Under the pieces are notes generated by a model. The model had not been told where the DNA came from. It did not search any database and saw nothing but the letters and a program-made list of their open reading frames with translations. The position numbers were made by a program, and so were the translations under genes. This document shows positions 27,604-36,624 of a DNA stretch of 64,000 nt, piece by piece (positions within the stretch are counted from its first letter, which is position 1; each line of letters starts with the position of its first letter). Origin of the DNA: Treponema sp. OMZ 787 (GTDB lineage Bacteria > Spirochaetota > Spirochaetia > Treponematales > Treponemataceae); contig NZ_CP051198.1 in assembly GCF_024181225.1 (NCBI RefSeq), positions 1,612,001 to 1,676,000 on the forward strand, given 5' to 3'.

Positions 27604-28349
27604 AAAGAACTATAATTTTTGTTGAAGGTACCCATGATGCAGAGGTTATGGCGAGGATATTAAAAATAAAGGGATTCTCGCATCTTAGGAAGAAATCAGT
27701 AGTGGATGATTTTTGGTATTCAATTATTCCGAAAAGCTTTCCAAATAATGATGATCTTTTGGAAAGAATACCTGTACCTATGTTTTATAAAAATGGAGAG
27801 TCTGAAGTTGCCCTTTATTCATGTAATGGGATATCAAAAATAGAGGCTGCATATAAAAGTATTAGAGATTCAGTATATGTGCAGTTTTCGGGAATTAACA
27901 GTGTATATGTAATTGTTGATTGCGATAATAGACCGGAAGCAGATGTCAGAAAAGAAATAGTTAATCTTCTTTCTTTTCCTTTAAGCGATAAATCTATTTT
28001 GAATGTTCAAGGAGTAAACTATGGCTTGTATATTCTTCCAAATAACTCCGATAAAGGAACAATAGAAAAATTGCTTTTAGAGTGTGCAGAGATTCAATAC
28101 ACTGCTGTTCTAAATAATGCAAAAAATTTTGTTGATACTATTGATTTCACAAAATTATCAAATGAAGATAAAAAAGAAATAGAAAAACCATTTGGTAAAG
28201 AAAAGGCTATACTTGGGGCCGTAGCTACTATTTTAAAACCTGCAAAATCTTTACCTGTATCGATATGTGATAATGAATGGATAACCGATAAGACAATGAC
28301 ACAAAAAACATTATCAGAGCTTGCAGATTATATTGGGCAATGTTTGTAA
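27600..28349 (+). CDS. TOPRIM-like protein (DUF3226-type), partner of the AAA ATPase
   Basis: A 249-residue protein. The TOPRIM signature is visible: the conserved Glu in FVEGTHD (E9) and the DxD in VIVDCDNRPEA (D107, D109). The stretch YILPNNSDKGTIEKLLLECA resembles DUF3226 proteins. TOPRIM domains coordinate Mg2+ and cut or join nucleic acids; in OLD, Gabija and PARIS-type systems the ATPase controls such a nuclease. Here ATPase and TOPRIM are on separate, overlapping genes (ATGA). Cleavage activity is an inference. Confidence 0.72.
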   Translation: MKRTIIFVEGTHDAEVMARILKIKGFSHLRKKSVVDDFWYSIIPKSFPNNDDLLERIPVPMFYKNGESEVALYSCNGISKIEAAYKSIRDSVYVQFSGINSVYVIVDCDNRPEADVRKEIVNLLSFPLSDKSILNVQGVNYGLYILPNNSDKGTIEKLLLECAEIQYTAVLNNAKNFVDTIDFTKLSNEDKKEIEKPFGKEKAILGAVATILKPAKSLPVSICDNEWITDKTMTQKTLSELADYIGQCL

Positions 28350-28391
28350 CATTACCTTCCCTCTCATTATCCATTCTCCCAAGGAGTTTCC

Positions 28392-29018
28392 ATGCCCGCC
28401 GCCGCCCTTACTCGCTTAAAAGAAATATCCAGAAGACCCAAAGAATCACTTGAAGCAATCAGCACGAACGACATTGCTTTCATACAAGACTGTCTTACTT
28501 CTGCCGACGATGAAATTGTTGCTTATGCCTATTGGACGATTGGGCAGATAGGTATTGTAAACCCGAATGCTGTCGCTTCACTTATCAATCAGGCTTTTGC
28601 GGATTTGCAATCAGCCTCGGAAAAGGTACGCGAAAATGCCTTATTTGCAATTGGACGGACGGGAAGAGCAAAAATCGATGTTGTTGCAAACAGAATTGAT
28701 GAAATATTAAGTCTGCATACCGATACCGCCCCAAGAGTAAGAATGTCCATGATTTGGGCGTGCGAGAACATTGCCAATACGGATGCGGAACTTTTTAAAA
28801 ATCATATCGAAGTATTTGAAAAACTCTTGGATGATCCGGATGAAAAATATGTAAGACCGGAAGCCCCTGAAATTTTTAGAGTCATCGGAAAATACAAACC
28901 GGAAATAGTCGCACAATCGTTAGCAAAGCTAAAAGAAAAATTAAATGATATCTGTAAAACAATGCGTATTCACAGTGCCGGAGCCATCAGAATAATAGAA
29001 AAGAATTTGACCTTCTAA
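28392..29018 (+). CDS. HEAT-repeat protein
   Basis: A 208-residue all-helical protein with HEAT/PBS-lyase-like repeats: AYAYWTIGQIG, ENALFAIGRTG, RMSMIWACENIA and IHSAGAIRII mark four units spaced about 35-50 residues. Such proteins are scaffolds for protein binding. An AAGGAG box precedes the ATG. It follows the TOPRIM gene by 42 nt and could be co-transcribed, but its composition looks like the core genome, so I doubt that it belongs to the defence pair. Confidence 0.7.
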   Translation: MPAAALTRLKEISRRPKESLEAISTNDIAFIQDCLTSADDEIVAYAYWTIGQIGIVNPNAVASLINQAFADLQSASEKVRENALFAIGRTGRAKIDVVANRIDEILSLHTDTAPRVRMSMIWACENIANTDAELFKNHIEVFEKLLDDPDEKYVRPEAPEIFRVIGKYKPEIVAQSLAKLKEKLNDICKTMRIHSAGAIRIIEKNLTF

Positions 29019-29081
29019 CTTTGACATTTGCCCTTCTACATTTATCCCTTCATCCTTCTTCTCTAAACCCCTTTTTAATGC

Positions 29082-29098
29082 TATAATCCTATCCGTAA
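29082..29098 (+). promoter_or_regulatory. -10 box of cbiD, close to the start codon
   Basis: TATAAT at 29082-29087 lies only 11 nt before the ATG at 29099. Transcription would start about 4-5 nt before the ATG, and no ribosome binding site is present. The -35 side is poor (TTCTCT at 29059-29064). Confidence 0.45.
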
Positions 29099-30190
29099 AT
29101 GAAACTGGATTTATATATCGACAAAGACGGACAAAAACTAAGATGCGGATATACTACAGGGAGCTGTGCGGCGGCGGCGGCTAAGGCGGCGGCTTTGATT
29201 TTGGGCGGACAAACTTTGACCTCTGTTAAGATAGATACGCCTGCAGGGGTCGTACTTGACCTTCCTGTAGAGCATTGCCGCTCCTATAAAGACGAAAGCG
29301 GTATTCTTTTTGGAGAGGCCGCCGTTCAAAAGGATGCAGGGGACGACCCCGACAGTACCGACGGCATCTACATACACGCTAAAGTTTCTTGTCGAAATGA
29401 CGGAAAAGTTATCATTGACGGCGGAGAGGGTATAGGAAGAATTACCAAAAAAGGTCTTTTCGGAGAAGTAGGGGAGGCTGCCATTAATCCCGTACCCCGT
29501 CAAATGATAGAAAAAGAAATTTTAAATGTTTCAAAAAGGGGCTTTAATGTAGAAATTTTTAGTCCGCAAGGTGCCGAAATCGGTAAAAAAACATTTAATA
29601 AAAATATAGGAGTTGAAGGCGGCATTTCTATTATCGGAACAAAGGGCATAGTCTATCCTATGAGCGAGGATGCTATCAAAAAAACCATCTATCTTGAAAT
29701 AGACGCAATATCGCAAAATTCCGAAAAAAAAGAAATCCTCTTGGTGCCGGGAAACTATGGGGAAGGCCTTAAAGAAAAACTAAAAAACATAATAGACCTT
29801 CCTACCGTAAAAATATCAAACTATATAGGGGATAGCCTAAGCTATGCCTATTCTAAAGGCTTTAAAACCATGACCTTGCTCGGCCATATCGGCAAATTTG
29901 CCAAACTTTCCATAGGTATTTTTAACACTCATAACCGCAGTGCCGACACCCGCATGGAAGCCTTTGTCTATTACCTTGCCATGCATGGTGCAGACAAAAA
30001 AACAATCGAAACCGTCAACTCCTTTTTAACGGCCGAAGAAGCCTTCAATTTTCTTGTTGAAAACAAGATGGAAAACCTCATAAAAGCCATGGAAAGAGGG
30101 GCCGAAGAAAGAATCAAAAAATATCTTAAAGATGACAGCCTTTCGATAAGGGTTTTAATCTACTCAATGAAATACGGACTGGCGGAATAA
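29099..30190 (+). CDS. cbiD: Cobalt-precorrin-5B C1-methyltransferase
   Basis: A 363-residue enzyme of anaerobic cobalamin synthesis that methylates C1 of cobalt-precorrin-5B. The N-terminal RCGYTTGSCAAAAAKAA is a CbiD hallmark. Length is normal. No other cob/cbi gene is visible within the window and no cobalamin riboswitch was seen upstream, so it is isolated from its pathway here. No Shine-Dalgarno sequence precedes the ATG; translation may be leaderless. Confidence 0.92.
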   Translation: MKLDLYIDKDGQKLRCGYTTGSCAAAAAKAAALILGGQTLTSVKIDTPAGVVLDLPVEHCRSYKDESGILFGEAAVQKDAGDDPDSTDGIYIHAKVSCRNDGKVIIDGGEGIGRITKKGLFGEVGEAAINPVPRQMIEKEILNVSKRGFNVEIFSPQGAEIGKKTFNKNIGVEGGISIIGTKGIVYPMSEDAIKKTIYLEIDAISQNSEKKEILLVPGNYGEGLKEKLKNIIDLPTVKISNYIGDSLSYAYSKGFKTMTLLGHIGKFAKLSIGIFNTHNRSADTRMEAFVYYLAMHGADKKTIETVNSFLTAEEAFNFLVENKMENLIKAMERGAEERIKKYLKDDSLSIRVLIYSMKYGLAE

Positions 30191-30231
30191 AAAATTATCA
30201 AAAGATTTCTTATAAGTTATCAAATTAAAAC

Positions 30232-30260
30232 TTGCTATTTTTATAAACATAGTGTACAAT
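30232..30260 (+). promoter_or_regulatory. Promoter of the hydrogenase operon
   Basis: TTGCTA (30232-30237), 17 nt, TACAAT (30255-30260). A leader of about 45 nt with AGGAG before the ATG follows. Confidence 0.55.
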
Positions 30261-30312
30261 TGATTATGTGTAAAGCGGATTTAACTTAAGTTTATAGAAA
30301 AGGAGTATGCAT

Positions 30313-32142
30313 ATGAGCCGACTGGAGATATTTTCACAAAACCAATCGCAAATGATAGTTGAAGAGCTTTACAAGAACCTTCAACATCGAATAGAAGCAA
30401 GTCCTCCCGGACTTTGTCCTGTTTACATAACACGAGCCTTTATCGAAATGTGTCATGCCCAAACTTGCGGTAAATGTGCACCGTGCCGTATAGGTCTTTT
30501 ACAGCTAAAGCATATTTTAACTGATGTCCTAAACGGAAAATCTACGATGAAAACCATTAATCTTATTGAAGAAACTGCCAAATCTATCAGGGAAACTGCA
30601 GACTGTGCTTTGGGGTATGAAGCGGCCGATATGGTTTATAAAAGCATAATCTATTGCCGTGATGACTTTGAAGAGCATATAAAACATGGAAGATGCGGCT
30701 GTATAACTACCCAACCTGTGCCATGTGTAGCTCTTTGTCCTGCAAATGTAGATATTCCGGGCTATATTGCCCTTGTAAGGGATGAAAGGTATGCCGATGC
30801 CGTGCGTCTTATCAGAAAGGACAATCCATTTCCTTCTACATGTGCCTTTATATGTGAACACCCTTGTGAACATAGGTGCCGTCGAAACATGGTGGATACT
30901 GCAATAAATATAAGAGGTTTAAAAAGAGTAGCCGTCGAATTTGCAGGCAAGGTTCCGCCTCCTCCATGTGCTCCTTCTACAGAAAAAAATATAGCCATAG
31001 TCGGAGGAGGGCCGGCAGGGCTTACCGCCGCTTATTATCTTCAGCTTATGGGGCATCAAACAACCGTATACGAAATGCTTCCTAAATTAGGAGGTATGCT
31101 CCGTTACGGAATACCTAATTACCGTCTTCCTAAAGACAGATTGGATGAAGATATAGATGCAATTCTTGAAACCGGAGTTAAGGTCGTTTACGGTAAAAAA
31201 ATAGGAACTGATATTGGACTAAATGAGCTTATAAAAGATAATGATGCAACTATTATCGCAATAGGAGCCTCAACCGACAAAAAACTAGGCCTTGAAGGAG
31301 AAGAAGCGGAAGGAGTTATTTCTGCCGTTAAGTTTCTCAGAGATGTAGGTATGAATAGAGGTATTGATTTAACCGGTAAAAAAACCGCAGTAATCGGAGG
31401 CGGAAATGTTGCCATGGATGCAGTGCGTACTGCTGTCCGCTTAAAGTCAGAAAAAGTAACCTGCCTTTATAGAAGGAGAGTTGCAGACATGACGGCCCTC
31501 CCTGCAGAAATTGAAGGAGCCTTAGCCGAAGGTGTTGAAATGATGACCTTAAAAGCTCCCTCAAAGCTCGAAATAAAATATGGAAAACTTACAGGTGTTT
31601 GGGTTACTCCTCAGATGATATCCCGTATCAAAGACGGCAGAGCCTCTGTCGTAGCAACAGGAGAACCCGATATTTTTATTCCTTGCGAAGTTCTTGTTGT
31701 TGCAATAGGACAGGATATCGAAACTCAGCACTATGAAGAATTAGGTATACCTGTTGATCGGGGAAAGCTTTTTACCATGCCCAGCGGAGGATTTAAAGGA
31801 ATGCCCGGCTTATTTTCAGGCGGAGACTGTGCTTCAGGCCCATCTACAGTTATAAAGGCCATTGCTGCCGGAAAGGTTATGGCTGCAAATATAGACGAAT
31901 ACTTAGGCTACAGACATATTATAAGCTGTGATGTTGAAATTCCAATTCCAAATATTGATGACCGCCTTGCTTGCGGAAGAGTTGAACTTGGAGAAAGGGA
32001 GGCCTCTGAAAGAATTAAGGATTTTGAAGGTGTAGAATTCTGTATGAGCAAAAAAGAAGCTTGTCAAGAATCAAATCGCTGTCTTAAATGCGATCACTTC
32101 GGCTTTGGTATATTTAAAGGAGGGCGGGAACGATTATGGTAA
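30313..32142 (+). CDS. NuoF-type Fe-S domain fused to GltD-like NAD(P)H oxidoreductase, hydrogenase partner
   Basis: A 609-residue fusion. Residues about 30-125 are the C-terminal 4Fe-4S domain of NuoF (CGKCAPC, Cys52/55/58, with a fourth Cys near 98), without the FMN/NADH-binding part of NuoF. After that comes a GltD/NfnB-like region: Cys-rich PCVALCPANVDIPGYI, then an FAD site (IVGGGPAGLTAA, near 230) and an NAD(P)H site (VIGGGNVAMDA). It would pass electrons between NAD(P)H and the Fe-S chain of the hydrogenase encoded next. ATG 30313 is 7 nt from AGGAG; ATG 30307 is too close. Its stop overlaps hydA by 7 nt. Whether it uses NADH or NADPH is not clear. Confidence 0.8.
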   Translation: MSRLEIFSQNQSQMIVEELYKNLQHRIEASPPGLCPVYITRAFIEMCHAQTCGKCAPCRIGLLQLKHILTDVLNGKSTMKTINLIEETAKSIRETADCALGYEAADMVYKSIIYCRDDFEEHIKHGRCGCITTQPVPCVALCPANVDIPGYIALVRDERYADAVRLIRKDNPFPSTCAFICEHPCEHRCRRNMVDTAINIRGLKRVAVEFAGKVPPPPCAPSTEKNIAIVGGGPAGLTAAYYLQLMGHQTTVYEMLPKLGGMLRYGIPNYRLPKDRLDEDIDAILETGVKVVYGKKIGTDIGLNELIKDNDATIIAIGASTDKKLGLEGEEAEGVISAVKFLRDVGMNRGIDLTGKKTAVIGGGNVAMDAVRTAVRLKSEKVTCLYRRRVADMTALPAEIEGALAEGVEMMTLKAPSKLEIKYGKLTGVWVTPQMISRIKDGRASVVATGEPDIFIPCEVLVVAIGQDIETQHYEELGIPVDRGKLFTMPSGGFKGMPGLFSGGDCASGPSTVIKAIAAGKVMAANIDEYLGYRHIISCDVEIPIPNIDDRLACGRVELGEREASERIKDFEGVEFCMSKKEACQESNRCLKCDHFGFGIFKGGRERLW

Positions 32143-33926
32143 ACTTGATGATAGATAATATAAAAATATCGGCTAATGAAAACATGACTATTATGGAAGC
32201 TGCAGAAAATGCCGGCATTCCTATACCCAGACTTTGCTTTTTAAAGGGAATAAATGAAATTGCAGCCTGCCGTGTATGTGTTGTTGAGTTGGAAGGAAAG
32301 GAAAAACTTATAACTGCTTGTAATAATTCCGTCGAAGAAGGAATGGTTGTATATACCAACAGCCCTAAGGTAAGACTTGACAGAAGAAGAACAGTTCAAA
32401 TGATTTTGTCACAGCATGATTGTAAGTGTGCAACCTGTGTAAGAAGCGGAAACTGCACCTTACAAACTCTTGCAAACGAGCTTAATATTCAAGATATATT
32501 ATATGAAGAACAGCTTGAATATCAGCCTTGGGATAAAAAATTTCCTCTCATAAGAGATTCAAAAAAATGTGTTAAGTGTATGCGATGTATTCAGGTTTGC
32601 GACAAGATTCAAAGCCTGAACATTTGGGAATTGGAAGGAACGGGAGCTAGAACCACAATAAATGTTTCAGGTTCAAGAACTATAGCCGAAGCTGACTGTT
32701 CCCTATGCGGTCAGTGTATTACCCATTGTCCTGTGGGAGCCTTACGAGAAAGAGACGATACCGAAAAATTCTGGAGGGCTGTTGCCGATCCTGATAAGGT
32801 AGTCGTTGTACAAGTGGCTCCTGCAATACGAACGGCTTGGGGAGAACACTTGGGGCTTGATCTAAAAGATGCTTCAGTAAACAAAATATTCGATGCTCTA
32901 AAACGCATGGGTGCCGACTATGTATTTGATACAAGTTTTTCGGCAGATTTAACCATAATGGAAGAAGCCTACGAATTCCTTGAGCGTTTTTCTAAGGGAG
33001 AACTAAAAGATAAACCGATGTTTACCTCCTGTTGTCCCGGATGGGTTCGTTTTATAAAAAGCCAATATCCTCATTTGGTTTCTCATCTATCTTCTGCGAA
33101 ATCTCCCATGCAAATGTTCGGTGCGGTTATGAAGTCATATTTTGCAGAAAAAATCGGTAAAAAACCTGAGGATATTTTTTCTGTTGCTATTATGCCCTGT
33201 GTTGCAAAAAAAAGCGAAATTGATATGGAACTTTTCTATGGCGAGTATGCAGGACATGATATGGACTGTGTTCTTACTACCAGAGAATTTGTAAGAATGA
33301 TTAAGTCTGCTCATATCCTCCCAAAAACCTTAAAAGAAATAGAGCCTGATAATCTTTTTAGCGATGCTTCAGGCGCTGGAATTATTTTTGGAGCTACGGG
33401 CGGTGTTATGGAAGCAGCCTTGCGTACAGCCTATTATGCAATAATGGGAGAAAATTGTCCGCCGGAAGCTTTTAAGGTTGTAAGGAATTCCTCTCAAGAA
33501 GAGTCAGGTGTTATTGAAGCCTCTTTTACCTTAAAGGAGAATAATTTGAATATTGCCGTAGCCAGCGGCCTTGCAAATACAAGACGGCTTATCGATTCTA
33601 TAGAAGCAGGTGAAAAACATTATGATTTTGTAGAAATTATGGCTTGCCCCGGAGGCTGCGTAGGCGGAGGAGGTCAACCCATACATGAAGGCTGTGAATT
33701 AGCCTTTGAGCGCGGCCAAAATCTTTATTTTATTGACAGTAATTCAAAATTACGGTATTCCCATGAGAATAAGGATATCAAAGCTCTTTATGAGAATTTC
33801 TTTGAAAAGCCTAACAGTCACAAAGCTCATAGTCTTTTACATACGGATCACTTTGTATGGGAAATGCCGCGAAGTCCAAAGCGGGATCGAAAAGGTTATG
33901 TAATAAACGAAAAATTTCAATCGTAA
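32136..33926 (+). CDS. hydA: [FeFe] hydrogenase catalytic subunit
   Basis: A 596-residue enzyme that makes or uses H2. Domains in order: N-terminal [2Fe-2S] (about 1-75), His/Cys3 4Fe-4S (HDCKCATCVRSGNC), two 4Fe-4S ferredoxin motifs (CVKCMRCIQVC and CSLCGQCITHC), then the H-cluster domain with TSCCPGW (297-303), MPCVAKKSE (from 353) and MACPGGCVGGGGQP (from 502). All H-cluster cysteines (299 or 300, 355, 504, 508) are present. It overlaps the preceding diaphorase-like gene by 7 nt. Maturases HydEFG are not in this window. Confidence 0.93.
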   Translation: MVNLMIDNIKISANENMTIMEAAENAGIPIPRLCFLKGINEIAACRVCVVELEGKEKLITACNNSVEEGMVVYTNSPKVRLDRRRTVQMILSQHDCKCATCVRSGNCTLQTLANELNIQDILYEEQLEYQPWDKKFPLIRDSKKCVKCMRCIQVCDKIQSLNIWELEGTGARTTINVSGSRTIAEADCSLCGQCITHCPVGALRERDDTEKFWRAVADPDKVVVVQVAPAIRTAWGEHLGLDLKDASVNKIFDALKRMGADYVFDTSFSADLTIMEEAYEFLERFSKGELKDKPMFTSCCPGWVRFIKSQYPHLVSHLSSAKSPMQMFGAVMKSYFAEKIGKKPEDIFSVAIMPCVAKKSEIDMELFYGEYAGHDMDCVLTTREFVRMIKSAHILPKTLKEIEPDNLFSDASGAGIIFGATGGVMEAALRTAYYAIMGENCPPEAFKVVRNSSQEESGVIEASFTLKENNLNIAVASGLANTRRLIDSIEAGEKHYDFVEIMACPGGCVGGGGQPIHEGCELAFERGQNLYFIDSNSKLRYSHENKDIKALYENFFEKPNSHKAHSLLHTDHFVWEMPRSPKRDRKGYVINEKFQS

Positions 33927-33941
33927 GGTTTGATTTTTGTT

Positions 33942-34005
33942 AAACAGGGAATGTCTATAATAGAAATTATAGCAAGACTATAAAGACTATTTACATTCCC
34001 TGTTT
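33942..34005. terminator. Bidirectional terminator between hydA and the ABC-F gene
   Basis: A 13-bp perfect stem (33942-33954 with 33993-34005) with a long loop holding a small inner hairpin (CTATAAT/ATTATAG). T-runs lie on the 3' side for both strands, fitting the two converging genes. Confidence 0.75.
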
Positions 34006-34016
34006 TTTATAGATTT

Positions 34017-35669
34017 TTAAATCTGCATTTTTTTGTCGTTGCCGTATAATTCTTCGCGCAGTTTTTTAACGTGTTCGTCTTTTATATAGTCATCAAAATT
34101 CATCATCCTGTCGATTATGCCGTTGGGCGTAATTTCGATAATCCTGTTTGCGATTGAAGAAATAAATTCGTGGTCATGGGAGTTAAAAAGAATAACTCCG
34201 GGAAATTCCACGAGGGCATCGTTTAAGCTTGTAATGGCTTCAAGGTCAAGGTGGTTTGTAGGCTCGTCGAGGATTAAAACATTAGCTCCCGAAAGCATGA
34301 GCTTACTCAATATACAGCGCACCTTTTCGCCTCCCGATAGAACATTTACGGGCTTTAAGGATTCGTCGCCAGAAAAAAGCATTCGGCCTAAAAAGCCCCT
34401 TACATAGGAATCATCTTGGTCGGGAGAATATTGTTTAAGCCATTCAGTAATATTTAAATCGTTATTAAAATACTCGGCATTGTCCTTATTAAGATAGGCA
34501 TGGGTTACTGTCTGTCCCCAATAAACATCTCCTGAGTCGGGAGTTAATTTTCCGGTTAAAATATCGAAGAGGGCTGTTTTAGAATTATGCTCTTGTCCTA
34601 CAAAGGCTATCTTATCGGTTCTGTTTACCGTAAAAGAAAAATCGTTTAAAAGTTGAATTCCTTTTTCTTCTGCAGTGTCAGGTGTTTTATAAGAAATTTT
34701 TTCGGTGCGGACAACATTGTTTCCGATTTCCCGATTGGGTTTAAAATGAACATAAGGAAATTTACGGCTTGTAACTTCTATTTCTTCTAAGGCTAGTTTA
34801 TCGTATACCTTTTTTCGGCTGGTTGCCTGACGGCTCTTTGCTGCATTCGAGGCGAAGCGTAATATAAACTCCCTTAAATCTTTCATCTTTTCTTCCCGTT
34901 TCTTTTGCTGATCCTTGGCCTGTCTTTGCATAATCCTGCTCATCTGATACCAGAAATCGTAGTTACCCGAATACATGCGGATTTTACCGTAGTCGATATC
35001 GCAAACATGGGTACAAACCGTATTTAAAAAATGCCTGTCGTGAGAAACAACAATTATAATATTGGGGAATTCGATTAAAAATTCTTCAAGCCAGGCTATG
35101 GATTCAAGGTCTAAACCGTTTGTCGGTTCGTCCAAAAGAAGAATATCGGGTGTGCCGAAGATAGCCTGTGCAAGCAAGACCCGAACCTTTTGGCCTTCAT
35201 CGAGTTCGCTCATCATTCTGTCATGGTAGTTTTCATCAAGGCCCAAACCTGAAAGAATCTGCTCTATTTGATTTTCAGCTTCCCAGCCGTTTAAATCGGC
35301 AAATTCGGCCTCCAACTCCGAAGCCCGTATTCCGTCTTCTTCACTAAAATTTTCTTTTGCATAAATGGCTTCTCTTTCATTTCGAACATTGTAGAGCTTA
35401 GGATAGCCCATAAAAACTGTGTCTTTTACGCTGTACTCATCAAAGGCAAAGTGATCCTGTCTTAAAACTGCCATACGCTCTCCGGGGGTGATACTGAACT
35501 CGCCCGAATCGTGCTCCAATTCTCCCGAAAGCACCTTTAGAAAAGTAGACTTACCGGCACCGTTTGCACCGATAATTCCGTAGCAGTTGCCCTTCGTAAA
35601 TTTTAAATTGACATCCTTAAAAAGCGGCCTGTCGCCGAACTTTAAACTTAAATCGCTTACTGTAATCAT
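34017..35669 (-). CDS. ABC-F family ATPase (ribosome-associated type)
   Basis: A 550-residue protein with two ABC ATPase domains and no membrane segment, the layout of ABC-F proteins that act on the ribosome. First domain: Walker A GANGAGKST (34-42), signature LDEGQKVRV, LLLDEPTNGLD. A charged linker follows near residues 240-300. Second domain: signature LSGGEKVRC and LDEPTNHLD, but Walker A reads GQEHNSKT, with Ser where Gly is usual before Lys. That may be a subfamily trait. Position: last gene of the minus-strand run from aspS. Confidence 0.88.
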   Translation of the reverse strand: MITVSDLSLKFGDRPLFKDVNLKFTKGNCYGIIGANGAGKSTFLKVLSGELEHDSGEFSITPGERMAVLRQDHFAFDEYSVKDTVFMGYPKLYNVRNEREAIYAKENFSEEDGIRASELEAEFADLNGWEAENQIEQILSGLGLDENYHDRMMSELDEGQKVRVLLAQAIFGTPDILLLDEPTNGLDLESIAWLEEFLIEFPNIIIVVSHDRHFLNTVCTHVCDIDYGKIRMYSGNYDFWYQMSRIMQRQAKDQQKKREEKMKDLREFILRFASNAAKSRQATSRKKVYDKLALEEIEVTSRKFPYVHFKPNREIGNNVVRTEKISYKTPDTAEEKGIQLLNDFSFTVNRTDKIAFVGQEHNSKTALFDILTGKLTPDSGDVYWGQTVTHAYLNKDNAEYFNNDLNITEWLKQYSPDQDDSYVRGFLGRMLFSGDESLKPVNVLSGGEKVRCILSKLMLSGANVLILDEPTNHLDLEAITSLNDALVEFPGVILFNSHDHEFISSIANRIIEITPNGIIDRMMNFDDYIKDEHVKKLREELYGNDKKMQI

Positions 35670-35724
35670 AAGCTATCATAATACAATAAAGGGGATAAAA
35701 TGTCAATCAATTCAATTTTTGGTA

Positions 35725-36579
35725 TTAAGTCAATTTTGAAGATGAAGAGCCCGACCAGCCGAGCTTTGACCTCAAAGCCTTGTAGAAATTATCGGGAGAG
35801 CAGCCTGCCATTTTTACCTTATTGGGAGACTCGCTTATTATGATTTCATCATCCTCTTGTAATGAAACCATCTCCTGTCCATCGATTGAAACTATGGTGT
35901 CTTTTGCCCTTGTGGGAAGAACTTTTATCTTCATCTGCCCTGATGAGGGGAGAACTAAGGGGCGGTTCGACAAGGAGAAGGGTGAAATGGGTGTTAAAAC
36001 AAATGCCGAGACATCGGGATCCAAGATGGGACCTCCTGAGGCTGCCGAATAGGCAGTCGAGCCTGTAGGAGTTGAAACGATGACTCCGTCAGCCCTAAAA
36101 ATCCCGAATGAAATTCCGTTAAACGAAATATCCAGGTTTATCAGCTTTGCTATGCCGGAGCCTGAAACTACAATATCGTTTAGGGCCTCATATTTTACAA
36201 TTTCTTTATTTTCCCGCCTTATCGAAGCAGAAAGGAGCATCCTTTCATGTAAATCCTCTTTTCCGTTTAAGAGGCGTAAAAGTTCGCCTTCCCATTCCTT
36301 GGGTTCAATATTTGCGATAAAGCCGAACCTTCCTAAGTTTATAGGAAAAACAGGAATATTCCGTGGGGCACTGTAACGGGCTGTAAATAAAACCGTACCG
36401 TCTCCGCCGAGGCTTATTGCAAGGTCATAGTCTTCATTTAATTCGGGAGAATGGGAGATGCCGTCATATTTGTATACAAAAGAACCGATTCCCCTTGCCG
36501 ACAAAAAAAATTCGATTTCTTTACAAATCTTTTTTGCATTGGGTTTTTCGACACTTAAAACTATAAGGGCCTTTTTCAA
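35725..36579 (-). CDS. nadK: NAD kinase
   Basis: A 284-residue enzyme that phosphorylates NAD+ to NADP+. The catalytic motif GGDGT is at 58-62, and TGSTAYSAASGGP is the typical second motif. The start is TTG at 36579: an in-frame TGA lies two codons before it and an AAGGA box is at the right distance. The DegT-type gene ends 45 nt upstream, so both may share an mRNA. Confidence 0.93.
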   Translation of the reverse strand: MKKALIVLSVEKPNAKKICKEIEFFLSARGIGSFVYKYDGISHSPELNEDYDLAISLGGDGTVLFTARYSAPRNIPVFPINLGRFGFIANIEPKEWEGELLRLLNGKEDLHERMLLSASIRRENKEIVKYEALNDIVVSGSGIAKLINLDISFNGISFGIFRADGVIVSTPTGSTAYSAASGGPILDPDVSAFVLTPISPFSLSNRPLVLPSSGQMKIKVLPTRAKDTIVSIDGQEMVSLQEDDEIIISESPNKVKMAGCSPDNFYKALRSKLGWSGSSSSKLT

Positions 36580-36624
36580 AATTCACATTCCTTAAAACTT
36601 TGCAAGCCTAATTTTATAAAAAAA

